Shown here one piece after another: positions 8,137 to 16,593 of a stretch of DNA of 64,000 nucleotides; position 1 is the stretch's first letter, and every line of letters begins with the position of its first letter. Source of the stretch: Granulicella sapmiensis (GTDB lineage Bacteria; Acidobacteriota; Terriglobia; Terriglobales; Acidobacteriaceae). Below the pieces are notes generated by a model. That model was given only the letters and a program-made list of their open reading frames with translations. It was not told the DNA's origin and made no database searches. The stretch covers positions 1 to 64,000 of the forward strand of contig JAMFSR010000010.1 in assembly GCA_026225395.1 (NCBI GenBank), in the 5' to 3' direction. The position numbers and the translations under genes are program-made.

Positions 8137-9978
8137 ATGGTCGGTTCGTACGCTCTTGGGGCGATTCCCCCTCTTTCTGTCTTGAAAGGCGAAACTCTCA
8201 ACCTTGCGGTAGAGAGCAAACTTGGCCCAGGCGCTACTTATTCCTTGTCCTTCGAAGGAGTTGCACCCAGAGGGGCGATAAGCCTCAACGCAACCACGGG
8301 TGTGCTCACTTTCACTCCTGCGCCGCAGGACAGGACGCCTATCAAGGCCGTTCTTCAAGCCAAAAAAGACGGTAAGAGCGAACAGCAAATTGTTGTGATC
8401 CTGCCGTTGCTGCCCTCGGACTTCAAGCTGATCGAGCACCACAGCTCCGGCGGCGCAGCGCCCGATCCTGCGGGATGGCAGTACATCACCTTCGTTGAAG
8501 AAGCGGCAGAGATTGAGAAAGAAGGCTTCAACAATGAAGTCGAATACGAAAAAGGGAAAGAGCCTGGAACCCAAACCAGGCAGGTAATTGTTTCCGGGGT
8601 GCGGGTGTTTCTGGAACGCACCGATAAATATCCGCTTTTTGCGCGGCTGGATGGAAGCAAGACCTACAACGGGCGCACCGATTTGAAACGCGTCACTGTC
8701 TGCGCCGACGAGGTGGTGGTGCGCTCGCGGCTGGAGCTGCCGGGAACAGATCTTTCTATCTATGCCCGCAAGCTGATCTTCGAGAAAGATGGACAGATCG
8801 TCACGACTCCCCGCTCTGTAACGCTGCAGGCGATAAAGCGCGTGGACGGGCATAAGGGACAGGATGCGGGAAGTGTTCACCTTTACGTCCAGCAAGTGGA
8901 AGCGCCTGGCGAGACCGTTCGCATCCTTACCGGCGGGGGTAAAGGGCAAGCCGCCAAAGCGGGAAAAGCGGGCACAAACGGCGAGAGTCTGCAGGCCTGG
9001 AACGGCCACTCCGAAACCTGGAACGGCTGGAACAGAATGTGGATTGGAAACGGGACATGCGGCCTGAACTGGTCTACCGAAGTAGAGGGGCATAAACCCG
9101 TCTATGTGCAGATCGGACTATGGAGTGAGTACAACGCAAAGACAGGACTGCGGGGCTGGCTCAAGGGAGACAACGACCAGGGTGCTAAGAGATGGCCCGG
9201 AGATGGCACCGATCCGAAGGAACTGCCCGGAGCCCCCGGCCAGGGCGGGAGTGGCGGCTCGATCTATTCGCCCTTCGCTTTGCAACTGGAGAAAAAGACG
9301 GAGCGAAAGACGGGTGATGCCGGGAAGAAGGCTGACGATATTCCCGCAGCCAGGGCAGGACAACCTCAGCAGGCCTGTTGGGCGCGAGCTGTCTTCAAGC
9401 AAATCGACATGCTCAGAAACCAGGTTGTCGGTTACGAGGCCATAGACGCGAACAAGGGTCTGGACAAGCACACAAGCAAGGACGGCAAGGCAGCTATAGC
9501 GCCCGGTCCAGATCCCAGGAAAGCTCCCATAGTCGGCGAATTGAAGTCGCTCGATCAAGCGGGCGCCGGTTACTGGCTGCACCCAACCATTGGGCGCGCG
9601 CTGATTCTGTATGCGCACGACTCCATTTTCGCCGGCCATCCTGAAGATGCGCGAGAAAGGCTTGCCCTTTACAACCACGCGCTTACGGAGGCCCGCAAAC
9701 CCGCGGGAGCGTTGAGCAATGCGGCTGCCTCCAGCATTGAATGGCCGGCTCTGCAAGCGGATATGAGTGCGCTGATCCAGCGCATGGACAGTCCTTATGA
9801 CTACTTCGGCAACCCCCCAGGATGGGTGCCGATGCTCTCCTTTGAAGCCAACCTGCAGCTTTACGAGACGCAGATTGGCGAGGCCATCAAGACCATGTTC
9901 GTGGCCTATTGGATTGAGAAGAATCAACAAAAAATCAGAAGGCCAGGACCACGCTTGAGAGGGCCTTGTCCTCTTTAG
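8137..9978 (+). CDS. Unknown protein: Ig-like N-terminus, glycine-rich middle; 5' half of a probably split gene
   Basis: I do not recognise the family. The start ATG 8137 has AGGAG six bases upstream, and there is no signal peptide. Residues ~15-90 look like a putative Ig fold (GETLNLAVESKL, ISLNATTGVLTFTP). Residues ~175-270 form a beta-rich block (TVCADEVVVRSRLELPGTDL, SIYARKLIFEKDG). A glycine-rich, collagen-like stretch follows (GGGKGQAAKAGKAG, PGAPGQGGSGG), then a helical part (ALYNHALTEARKP). The last 14 residues after the A6 run at 9929-9934 (Arg/Pro-rich) do not resemble the rest, whereas the -1 frame continues as heptad-rich helix into the next entry. Read with a one-base shift there, both halves give one 1268-residue protein. 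The codon pattern is AT-richer than its neighbours. Possibly horizontally acquired. Confidence 0.7.
   Translation: MVGSYALGAIPPLSVLKGETLNLAVESKLGPGATYSLSFEGVAPRGAISLNATTGVLTFTPAPQDRTPIKAVLQAKKDGKSEQQIVVILPLLPSDFKLIEHHSSGGAAPDPAGWQYITFVEEAAEIEKEGFNNEVEYEKGKEPGTQTRQVIVSGVRVFLERTDKYPLFARLDGSKTYNGRTDLKRVTVCADEVVVRSRLELPGTDLSIYARKLIFEKDGQIVTTPRSVTLQAIKRVDGHKGQDAGSVHLYVQQVEAPGETVRILTGGGKGQAAKAGKAGTNGESLQAWNGHSETWNGWNRMWIGNGTCGLNWSTEVEGHKPVYVQIGLWSEYNAKTGLRGWLKGDNDQGAKRWPGDGTDPKELPGAPGQGGSGGSIYSPFALQLEKKTERKTGDAGKKADDIPAARAGQPQQACWARAVFKQIDMLRNQVVGYEAIDANKGLDKHTSKDGKAAIAPGPDPRKAPIVGELKSLDQAGAGYWLHPTIGRALILYAHDSIFAGHPEDARERLALYNHALTEARKPAGALSNAAASSIEWPALQADMSALIQRMDSPYDYFGNPPGWVPMLSFEANLQLYETQIGEAIKTMFVAYWIEKNQQKIRRPGPRLRGPCPL
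9915..9968 (+). other. Frame junction at a six-A run (frameshift mutation, error or recoding site)
   Basis: The upstream frame reads CAA-AAA-ATC through A6 (9929-9934) and ends at 9978. The -1 frame opens after a stop at 9915-9917 and from 9933 reads NQKARTTLERALSSLARE, coiled-coil-like sequence that runs into the downstream ORF. One extra A would join the frames. It is not a perfect X-XXY-YYZ slippery heptamer. The downstream ORF could also start independently at TTG 9966, with GAGAGG three bases upstream. Confidence 0.65.
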
Positions 9979-11942
9979 CCAGGGAGACGGAACAGGCGGA
10001 GAAGGACTCCGAAGAAGCTTTGAAGAGGCTTGGCCAGCTTGAGGAGAAATGCAACGAGATCACCACCACGATTACCGAATTGCAGGGCAGGCGCAAAGAC
10101 CTGATGCAACAGTTGGAGAAGTCCACTCAATTTGAAGAGTTCCTGCGTGCTTCGGGAGAAGTTCTGGGCGCGATCATGCAACTGGCCCCGGTCGGTCAGC
10201 CGGCATTGGGAGCCTTCGGCAAGGGCCTCACCGTTTTGTCACAATTCGATCCCGATCATCCGGGTAAGACCTTCTCCGGCCTGGCCGGGGCCTTCGGCGA
10301 TCTGGCAAAAGAGAAGTTGACGAAAAAAATGACGCCGCTTTTCGAAAAAATCAAAGAGGCTATGACCGAGCAAAAGGAGGAAGAGGCCAAACCCGCCGAG
10401 GAAGAGAAAGACCCCGAGAAAGCGAAAGAGAAAGAGAAGATCGAAAAGGGAGTGGCTAAGAAGAAGCTGGCCGAAAAAGTAACGAGGGTCCTGGACGATG
10501 AGAAGACGGCAAAAAAACAGATATTGGATGGCTTTTCGAAGTTCTCCGCATCGGATGACGAGATGAAGGGACGGCTGCAGAAGCTGGCGGCAAAGTGCCC
10601 TGAGTATCAGGCGTTGATGAAAGAGACTGAAAAGCTAAATCAGACAAAAGCCGGATTCATGGCCGAATTGATGGTGACGCTGGAAGCTCTGGACCACGCC
10701 GCTACCGTTCTGCTTACCAACCAACAGGCGCGGATTGAGCTGCGTTCGCAACTGAACACCACGCTGGACAGGCTCAATCCCGATGCACTGCAATACATCC
10801 AGGGCATGGGGCAGCGCGCACGGCAGCGCCTGCTGAAGTATCAGTATTACCTGCTCAAGTCCTATCACTACCTCATGTTTGAGGACTTTGCTGAGATCGA
10901 CTTCGGTGCGCAAAAGATCTTTGACGAATTTGCCAGGATTCTCGGTGGAGATGGAACGCTTAGCGACACGCAGTACGAGAAGCTGCGCGGCATCTTCGAC
11001 GCGCAGCTTGAGAACATCATTGAGAAGATCATCGACAGTTACCAGGGCCGGAGCCTTGGCCGTAAGAACGATTTCCAGGTGCAGTTGACCAAGGGCCAGT
11101 TGCAGGTTCTGAACGAGACCAAAGAACTCACCTTTGACCCGATGCAGATGGCGGCACTCAATCTGGAACGTGACGAGATGCGCCTGATGGCCATCGCAAC
11201 CGAAGCTGTGGAACTCTCCGGTTTGCCGGATAAGAATGTCAGTGTCTCGCTATCGTACGAGCATGACGGGACCTCCCGTTTGCGCTCCGGCGGGCGTCTT
11301 TATGTGTTTCGTAGCGGCGTATCCTCAAAAACCGCTATACGGCAACGGATGTTCTGGGAAACCATCGTCAAGTACGATTCAGGCGCCAAGCCTGGCGAGC
11401 GACTGAAGTGGAAAGAAAGTGCTGTAGACCAGGCGGCCAAGTCGCTGCTGGAATACCTGATCAACAGGATAGCGAGGAATGACAACGACAAGAAGAAGAC
11501 TACGGAAACTCTGTTGACCTATCGGCCTTCCCCGTGGGCGAAGATTACCCTTCGCTGCCAGGAGACAAGCTTTAACTACAAGATTGACAAGCTGGTGCTG
11601 AAGTTTTCCTGCGTTGCCAATCTTGTGGACAGCGACTTCGCAACGGTACTGGTGAGGATGGCCCGGGGCGGGGAACGCATGATTCACTGCGATACCTACG
11701 ACGCGAATCGCCGAAGCGATGGCGCCGGTTCCTTCCTGCGTACTTTTCGGCGAGGAACGAAGATTACGCTGGAAGCTCCCGACGAAGACTTTGAGGGATG
11801 GCAGATTGGAAAGCAGCCAAAGCCTAAAGGCCCGCTGGAGCTGAAGCTGGATAATACGGCGTACATCATCAAGGCAAACTTCAAGCGTCCAGCCGAGATG
11901 GTTGCGCTGGAGGAAGCGGACGATTCGGTGTCGTTCCTCTGA
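9966..11942 (+). CDS. Unknown coiled-coil protein; 3' half of a probably split gene
   Basis: The family is not recognised. As annotated from TTG 9966 it has 658 residues; the sensible frame extends back to about 9918. Residues 1-50 and 110-170 are long charged coiled coils (EEALKRLGQLEEKCNE, KAKEKEKIEKGVAKKK). A hydrophobic, Gly-rich stretch at ~65-100 (GAIMQLAPVGQPALGAFGKG) could insert in membranes but is not a clear transmembrane helix. A helical middle (RLLKYQYYLLKSYHYLMF) is followed by a beta-rich C-terminal half (VSVSLSYEHDG, PWAKITLRCQETSF). Coiled coil, amphipathic glycine stretch and beta domains together recall large secreted toxins or polymorphic assemblies, but this is only an impression. 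Overlap and sequence character join it to the 8137 frame. Confidence 0.65.
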   Translation: MSSLARETEQAEKDSEEALKRLGQLEEKCNEITTTITELQGRRKDLMQQLEKSTQFEEFLRASGEVLGAIMQLAPVGQPALGAFGKGLTVLSQFDPDHPGKTFSGLAGAFGDLAKEKLTKKMTPLFEKIKEAMTEQKEEEAKPAEEEKDPEKAKEKEKIEKGVAKKKLAEKVTRVLDDEKTAKKQILDGFSKFSASDDEMKGRLQKLAAKCPEYQALMKETEKLNQTKAGFMAELMVTLEALDHAATVLLTNQQARIELRSQLNTTLDRLNPDALQYIQGMGQRARQRLLKYQYYLLKSYHYLMFEDFAEIDFGAQKIFDEFARILGGDGTLSDTQYEKLRGIFDAQLENIIEKIIDSYQGRSLGRKNDFQVQLTKGQLQVLNETKELTFDPMQMAALNLERDEMRLMAIATEAVELSGLPDKNVSVSLSYEHDGTSRLRSGGRLYVFRSGVSSKTAIRQRMFWETIVKYDSGAKPGERLKWKESAVDQAAKSLLEYLINRIARNDNDKKKTTETLLTYRPSPWAKITLRCQETSFNYKIDKLVLKFSCVANLVDSDFATVLVRMARGGERMIHCDTYDANRRSDGAGSFLRTFRRGTKITLEAPDEDFEGWQIGKQPKPKGPLELKLDNTAYIIKANFKRPAEMVALEEADDSVSFL

Positions 11943-12042
11943 AGCATTCTGATTGTGCGCCGGCCAGCCATAAGCCGCGTCCGCGCATGAAACTCCCCCA
12001 AGTGTCAGGCACCCACAACAACGTATGGCAAGGAAGCGAAGC

Positions 12043-13668
12043 CTACTTCTTTTTAGCCTTTGCCGCCGTCTTCTGTGCGCCTTTCTTGCCCTTTGAACTC
12101 CCACTCACCCCCGCCAGCACCGCAACCACCTTCGTCCCCACCGGACTTCCCAACCCCGAACACGCATCCCACCCCTTCCCCGCCGAGTAGCCTCCATTGT
12201 TCCCCTGCGTAATATCCTGGAACGCCGCCTTCGCCCCACTCGCATAGAGCAGCGGATTCACAAACCCCGCCACCACTTTGTTCTGCGCATTCGCCAGCGC
12301 AATCAACCCAGCCCACAGCGGAGCCACCGCGCTCGTCCCTCCAATCACCGTCGTCTCTCCATCCACTCGGATCACATACCCGGTCGAAGGATCTGCATCC
12401 CCCGCCACATCGGGCAGACCACGCCCCGCACTCGCTCCAATCACCGGCACGCCCGCTCCTTGCTGCCAGGCCGGCAGCGGAAACACCGCACTCACCCCTC
12501 CACCCGTCGCACCCTCGCCGATCGCGGTCTCGTTCCAAACCACCTCGCTCGTAATCGATGTTCCCGTCCCTTTCAACGTCGTCCCGCCGCAAGCCAGTAC
12601 ATGTAGGCTCGACGCCGGAAAATCAACATGATTCGCCGTCCCCGTCACCCCGTCGGTCGACCCGTTATCTCCCGCCGCCACCGTAATCGTTACTCCTACC
12701 ACAGCGGCCGCTTGGCAAGCCGCATCCAGCGCCGTCATCGCCTGCGTGGTCCACGTCGACTCCGGCCCTCCCCAGCTGATCGAGATCACACTCGGCTTAT
12801 TCGTCGTGTCATGCACGGCCGTCGTCACCGCATCGATAAAACCCTGGTCCGTGTTCGGCGCAAAATAAACTGCCACCTTCGCCCCAGCCGCCACGGCAGC
12901 CGACACCTCGATATCCAGCATCACCTCTCCGTCCGCTCCATTCGCGGTCTCCGGCGTATTCTTCCCTCCGTCGACCGGCACAGCCGTCACACCAGGCGCC
13001 TTAATCCCCAGCGTCTTGAAGTAAGCCGTAATATCCGCCGCCCGATACCCTCCACCCAGCTCAATCAAACCAATCGTCTGCCCCGCCGCACTCGCCCCTC
13101 GCGGAAACCCATACATCTCCGCCACCTGCACCGGCGTGTACGACACATTCGTCGCATGCGGCACAGCGATACGAAAATGCGGCTTGGCCTGGGGTCGGTT
13201 ATCCAGCCCCAGCACCGCCACCACATGCCCAGCCAGCTCCTCGGGCAGCATGATCGCTCCTTCTCTTACCCGAAATAATCCTTCATCGCTCTGTTGCTGT
13301 ACCAGCGTCACACCAAACGCCTTCTGCATCGCCGCCGCGTTCCCGCTCAAATGCACCGTGCAACATGCCGGCTTCGTTACCGGTTCCGCCGTCAGCCCAA
13401 ACTCCTTCGCAAACGCCTTCACCACCTTCACCGACTCAGGATTCGCCCCATGCTTCCCCGCAAACGCCGCCCGCGTCATCCTGGCCTTCGGATCAGCCAG
13501 CTTTCCTGCATCCATCGGCGCCTTCGGCTTCACCACCACCGAAACCCTCACCCGCCCAGTCGCAGCCTTCCTCGTCGCTGCAGCCTCAGCCCCAACCACA
13601 TACGGCTTCCGCTCACTCCCCGCTAACTCCACCCGATGCTGCGTCGCAAACCGTCCCAAAGCCGCCAT
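12043..13668 (-). CDS. Sedolisin (S53 family, pro-kumamolisin-type) serine-carboxyl peptidase
   Basis: The protein (541 aa) has an N-terminal activation domain (to ~165; PVTKPACCTVHLSGN, MQKAFGV) and an S53 catalytic domain. The catalytic set is visible as Glu248 and Asp252 (DGEVMLDIEVSA), Asp334 (AAGDNGSTDG) and Ser446 (GGTSAVAP). A calcium-site-like ending FQDITQG...GWDACSGLG follows. Sedolisins are acid-active endopeptidases made as self-cleaving zymogens. No signal peptide is present, as is usual for kumamolisin-like precursors. A Lys/Ala tail (KKGAQKTAAKAKKK) closes it. It is convergent with the unknown coiled-coil gene. Start ATG 13668 is the only good candidate. Confidence 0.95.
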   Translation of the reverse strand: MAALGRFATQHRVELAGSERKPYVVGAEAAATRKAATGRVRVSVVVKPKAPMDAGKLADPKARMTRAAFAGKHGANPESVKVVKAFAKEFGLTAEPVTKPACCTVHLSGNAAAMQKAFGVTLVQQQSDEGLFRVREGAIMLPEELAGHVVAVLGLDNRPQAKPHFRIAVPHATNVSYTPVQVAEMYGFPRGASAAGQTIGLIELGGGYRAADITAYFKTLGIKAPGVTAVPVDGGKNTPETANGADGEVMLDIEVSAAVAAGAKVAVYFAPNTDQGFIDAVTTAVHDTTNKPSVISISWGGPESTWTTQAMTALDAACQAAAVVGVTITVAAGDNGSTDGVTGTANHVDFPASSLHVLACGGTTLKGTGTSITSEVVWNETAIGEGATGGGVSAVFPLPAWQQGAGVPVIGASAGRGLPDVAGDADPSTGYVIRVDGETTVIGGTSAVAPLWAGLIALANAQNKVVAGFVNPLLYASGAKAAFQDITQGNNGGYSAGKGWDACSGLGSPVGTKVVAVLAGVSGSSKGKKGAQKTAAKAKKK

Positions 13669-13780
13669 CTCGAACCTCCAAACCTGTTCTCATTGGATGC
13701 GTTCTCGATGACGCCGCGCATACACCATTCCTCCCGGCCTATTGACACTCCCGATATAATCAATTCAGCAGAATCACCGC

Positions 13781-13805
13781 AGCCCGGCCACTCGCCGGGC
13801 TTTTT
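13781..13805 (+). terminator. Intrinsic terminator between sedolisin and M24 peptidase genes
   Basis: An 8-bp stem (13781-13788 with 13794-13801, AGCCCGGC) is followed by TTTTT. It points toward the M24 gene, yet no plus-strand gene precedes it. A TATAAT at 13755-13760 lies just upstream, so it may end a very short transcript or act as a leader attenuator. Confidence 0.65.
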
Positions 13806-13897
13806 CATCGGGCCCGGCAACAACTCGAAGTCCAACCCTAAGTCTTTATTCCTGCGGTCTTTGCGCAAAATTGACGGGGGGAGGGGGTAGACGCAAC

Positions 13898-15073
13898 ATG
13901 AACCTGGAAGCGATCCAATCCGCTATCCGCGACCAGCACTGCGACGGCTGGCTTTTCTACGACCACCACCACCGCGACCCCATCGCCTACCGCATCCTCT
14001 CGCTCGACGAGCACAGCTTCATCTCCCGCCGCTGGTTCTACTTCATCCCCGCCACCGGAGAGCCCAAGAAACTCGTCCACCGCATCGAAAGCCTCAAGCT
14101 CGACTCCCTCCCCGGCACAAAAACCGAGTACTCCTCCTGGCAGGAACTCGAAAGCAGCCTCGAAACGATCCTCAGCGGCGCCACCAAAATCGCCATGCAG
14201 TACTCCCCGCGCAACGCCATCATGTACGTCTCCATGGTCGACGCCGGCACAATAGAACTCCTCCGCAGCATGGGCAAAACCATCGTCTCCTCCGCCGACA
14301 TGGTCAGCCACTTCGAGGCCGTCCTCACCGAAGCCCAGATAGCCACCCACTTCGAAGCCCAGCTGCGCCTCGACGAAATCCTCCGCGCCGGCTTCCAGTA
14401 CATCGGCAACAGCGCCCGCTCGGGCGAAGGTACGGACGAGTGCGCCGTGGTCAACTTCCTCCTCGAGCGCATCGAGAACGCCGGCCTTTTCACCGACCAC
14501 GGCCCCAACTGCTCCGCCGGCCCCAACTCCGCCGACTCCCACTACGAGCCCACCCGCACCTCCTCCCGCGTCATCACCACCGGAGACTTCGTCCTCATCG
14601 ACATCTGGGCCAAGCTCGCCAACACCCCCACCGCCATCTGGTACGACATCACCTGGACCGGCGTCGTCAACCGCGAACCCACCGACCGTGAAAGCCTCAT
14701 CTTCAACACCGTCCGCGACGCCCGCAACGCAGCCATCGCCACCATCCAACAGGCCTACGAAGCCAGCCAGCCCATCGCCGGCTGGCAGGCCGACGAAGCC
14801 GCCCGCACCGTCATCCGCAACGCCGGGTTCGCCGCCAACTTCACCCACCGCACCGGCCACAACATCGCCACCGAACTCCACGGCAACGGCGCCCACCTCG
14901 ACAACCTCGAAACCCACGACGAGCGCCTCATCCTGCCCTACACCTGCTTCTCCGTCGAACCCGGCCTCTACTTCCCCGGCGAGTTCGGCATCCGCAACGA
15001 AGTCAACATGATCACCTACCCCGGCAAGGCCATCGTCACCGGCCCGATGCAAAACGAACTCCTTCGCCTCTGA
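13898..15073 (+). CDS. M24 family metallopeptidase (Xaa-Pro aminopeptidase-like)
   Basis: The 391-residue protein has a creatinase-like N-terminal domain and a C-terminal pita-bread domain. The five metal ligands can be placed: Asp in VLIDIWAK, Asp in WYDITWTG, His in THRTGHNIATE, Glu in FSVEPGLYFPGE and Glu in GIRNEVNM. Family members cleave N-terminal residues before proline or process dipeptides, with two Mn or Co ions, usually in the cytoplasm; no signal peptide is seen. ATG 13898 is preferred over the in-frame start at 13871; between them lies an unusual G tract (GGGGGGAGGGGG, 13876-13887) acting as or hiding the ribosome site. Confidence 0.9.
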   Translation: MNLEAIQSAIRDQHCDGWLFYDHHHRDPIAYRILSLDEHSFISRRWFYFIPATGEPKKLVHRIESLKLDSLPGTKTEYSSWQELESSLETILSGATKIAMQYSPRNAIMYVSMVDAGTIELLRSMGKTIVSSADMVSHFEAVLTEAQIATHFEAQLRLDEILRAGFQYIGNSARSGEGTDECAVVNFLLERIENAGLFTDHGPNCSAGPNSADSHYEPTRTSSRVITTGDFVLIDIWAKLANTPTAIWYDITWTGVVNREPTDRESLIFNTVRDARNAAIATIQQAYEASQPIAGWQADEAARTVIRNAGFAANFTHRTGHNIATELHGNGAHLDNLETHDERLILPYTCFSVEPGLYFPGEFGIRNEVNMITYPGKAIVTGPMQNELLRL

Positions 15074-15109
15074 CCCGGCGATAATCCCACACTGATAGAA
15101 TCAACACCG

Positions 15110-15523
15110 ATGGCAACACAGGCAGAACAAATCTCTCAGCGCGTCCCGGGCGAAAAATCCAGCTTTCCCGCCCTTGTCCTCCTCGTCGGCTGGCTCATCC
15201 CTGGCGCAGGTCACGTCCTCGTCGGCAAATACATCCGCGCGGCGTTGCTCTTCGCCTCCATCCTCGGCATGTATCTTGTCGGCTTAGGCTTGCAGGGGAA
15301 AATCTACACGACCTCTACCGGCGACATCCTCGACATCCTCGGCTTCGCCGGCCAGCTCGGCCTCGGTCTGCTCTACCTCCTCGCCCGCGTCTTCGGCTGG
15401 GGAGCCAGCACCATCACCTTAGGCGATTACGGCACCAAGTTCCTGGTCGTCGGTGGCCTGCTCAACCTCATCTCCGCAGTCGACGCCCACTCGCTCGCCA
15501 ACGGCAGAAAGAAATCGCTCTAA
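15110..15523 (+). CDS. Small multi-pass membrane protein, DUF6677-like
   Basis: A 137-residue protein with about four hydrophobic segments: LVLLVGWLIPGAGHVLVG, AALLFASILGMYLVGLGL, LGFAGQLGLGLLYLLARVF and KFLVVGGLLNLISAVDAH. The G-x-x-x-P-G-x-G-x-x-x-x-G pattern in the first segment resembles TM2-like and DUF6677 proteins of acidobacteria. No enzymatic motif is visible. Its stop overlaps the ATG of the next small membrane protein (TAATG), so the two are co-translated. Function unknown. Confidence 0.75.
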   Translation: MATQAEQISQRVPGEKSSFPALVLLVGWLIPGAGHVLVGKYIRAALLFASILGMYLVGLGLQGKIYTTSTGDILDILGFAGQLGLGLLYLLARVFGWGASTITLGDYGTKFLVVGGLLNLISAVDAHSLANGRKKSL

Positions 15524-15696
15524 TGCTCACTCATTTCAGCGCCGTGCTGCTCTTCTCGCTCTTCACATCGGTAGTCTTCGGCATCACGCAACGCGCCGAG
15601 CCCAAGATGATGATCCGCTTCGGAGCCTTCTGCTTCGCCATCTTCGTCGGCTCGACCATCGTCGTCAGCTGGCTCATGTTCGCCATCAAGCACTAG
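15523..15696 (+). CDS. 57-residue two-helix membrane protein
   Basis: An unlisted small gene: MLTHFSAVLLFSLFTSVVF, then TQRAEPKMMIRFGAF, then a second hydrophobic helix (AIFVGSTIVVSWLMFAI), ending KH. Start ATG 15523 overlaps the stop of the upstream membrane protein (TAATG). Two hydrophobic helices joined by a basic loop make it a membrane peptide, perhaps a subunit with the preceding protein. Its stop (TAG, 15694-15696) is shared on the other strand with the pseudopilin stop (15693-15695) through CTAG, so the genes are convergent with a four-base overlap. Confidence 0.75.
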   Translation: MLTHFSAVLLFSLFTSVVFGITQRAEPKMMIRFGAFCFAIFVGSTIVVSWLMFAIKH

Positions 15697-16559
15697 AACG
15701 TACTCGACCCAAACACACCGCCGGTCGAACCCGTAGACCCGGTCGATCCTGAAGCACCCGTCGCGCTATTCGGCTGCCCCGTCACAGCGTTCTGGCCGAA
15801 GCTGCTGGCCGATTGCGACCCAATGCCACCCCCACCGGTCGGAATCCCCTTTGCAAATAGCGCTTCGATCAGTGGGTCGTACCAGAACTCCCATGTCTCA
15901 TACGTCGTCTGCTGGTTCGGGTTCAGGATCGATGTGCCACTCCGGCTCGTCGCCACGCCATAGATCACCCCGCCGTTGCTATCGCCAAACATCCCCGTAT
16001 CGCTACCGCTCGAGGGGCCCGTGCTTCCCGTACTTCCCGAAGAGCCAGTCGATCCGCTCGCGCCGGTCGGACTCGCCACAGAAGCCCCACCAAACCCTGC
16101 CGCCAATCCCGAAACCTGCCCAACCGTAGTCGTCCCGCCACCAACCCCCGGCACACCAGCCGACTGCATCCCCGCCGCCGACCCCAGCCCAGCCGTCAAC
16201 CCGCTCAACTCCTGCCCAAACGGAAAGTGCGTCTTCGTCTTCGGCTGATGAATAATCCGCCAATCCGACTTGCCCGTCAGCGGATCGACATACTTCTGCC
16301 GCAGATATCGTATGTTGTTGCTCTTCTCCAGAGCCTCCATCGAAGGCGGATACGCATGCGTCTTCTTGTAATAAAGCCGGATCGCCCGAACATACTGTTC
16401 CGCCCGGCGCTCGCTTTCCAGCTCCTTATCCCGCCGCAGGTCCTTTGCCACAATCGGAGCCGCGACTGCCAGCGCGATCAACACGAGCGCAACCATCACG
16501 ACAACGGCCACCAGCATGAAGCCCGCCTCGCCGTCGTCGACCTGTCGCCGCTGCACCAT
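15693..16559 (-). CDS. Type II secretion/type IV pilus pseudopilin-like protein with low-complexity tail
   Basis: The N-terminus GEAGFMLVAVVVMVALVLIALAVAAP is a pilin-type signal, with the Gly-Phe cleavage site of prepilin peptidase but no Glu at +5. The segment RAEQYVRAIRLYYKKTHAYPPS, PLTGKSDWRII and YETWEFWYDPLIE resembles GspG-like pseudopilins. Unlike normal pseudopilins it has long Gly/Ser/Thr repeats (GASGSTGSSGSTG and a second copy near the C-terminus). ATG 16559 follows AGGGGA by a few bases. It ends the pil operon; a stop on the opposite strand is shared with the neighbouring small gene. Likely a minor or specialised pilin. Confidence 0.78.
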   Translation of the reverse strand: MVQRRQVDDGEAGFMLVAVVVMVALVLIALAVAAPIVAKDLRRDKELESERRAEQYVRAIRLYYKKTHAYPPSMEALEKSNNIRYLRQKYVDPLTGKSDWRIIHQPKTKTHFPFGQELSGLTAGLGSAAGMQSAGVPGVGGGTTTVGQVSGLAAGFGGASVASPTGASGSTGSSGSTGSTGPSSGSDTGMFGDSNGGVIYGVATSRSGTSILNPNQQTTYETWEFWYDPLIEALFAKGIPTGGGGIGSQSASSFGQNAVTGQPNSATGASGSTGSTGSTGGVFGSSTF

Positions 16560-16560
16560 G

Positions 16561-16593
16561 CTGTCCCCTGTTATCTGTTCGCTGTTCCCTGTA
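16561..16593 (-). repeat. Purine-rich post-stop repeat (pilP-pseudopilin gap)
   Basis: In mRNA sense, ACAGGGAACAG-CGAACAG-ATAACAGGGGACAG lies directly after the pilP stop. The core matches the repeat after the tamB-like stop (34498-34512) over 17 of 18 bases at 16561-16578 against 34503-34520. Confidence 0.5.

Noticed and set aside
13838..15052. 404-codon minus-strand frame opposite the M24 peptidase
   Set aside because: Gly/Val/Asp/Glu-rich shadow, no family motif; the M24 gene with all five metal ligands is on the other strand.
15700..16080. Repeated GGT/GTC-rich sequence near the pseudopilin 3' end, first considered as a CRISPR-like or tandem repeat
   Set aside because: The repeats are in frame and encode Gly/Ser/Thr of the pseudopilin tail; no spacers or conserved repeat unit.
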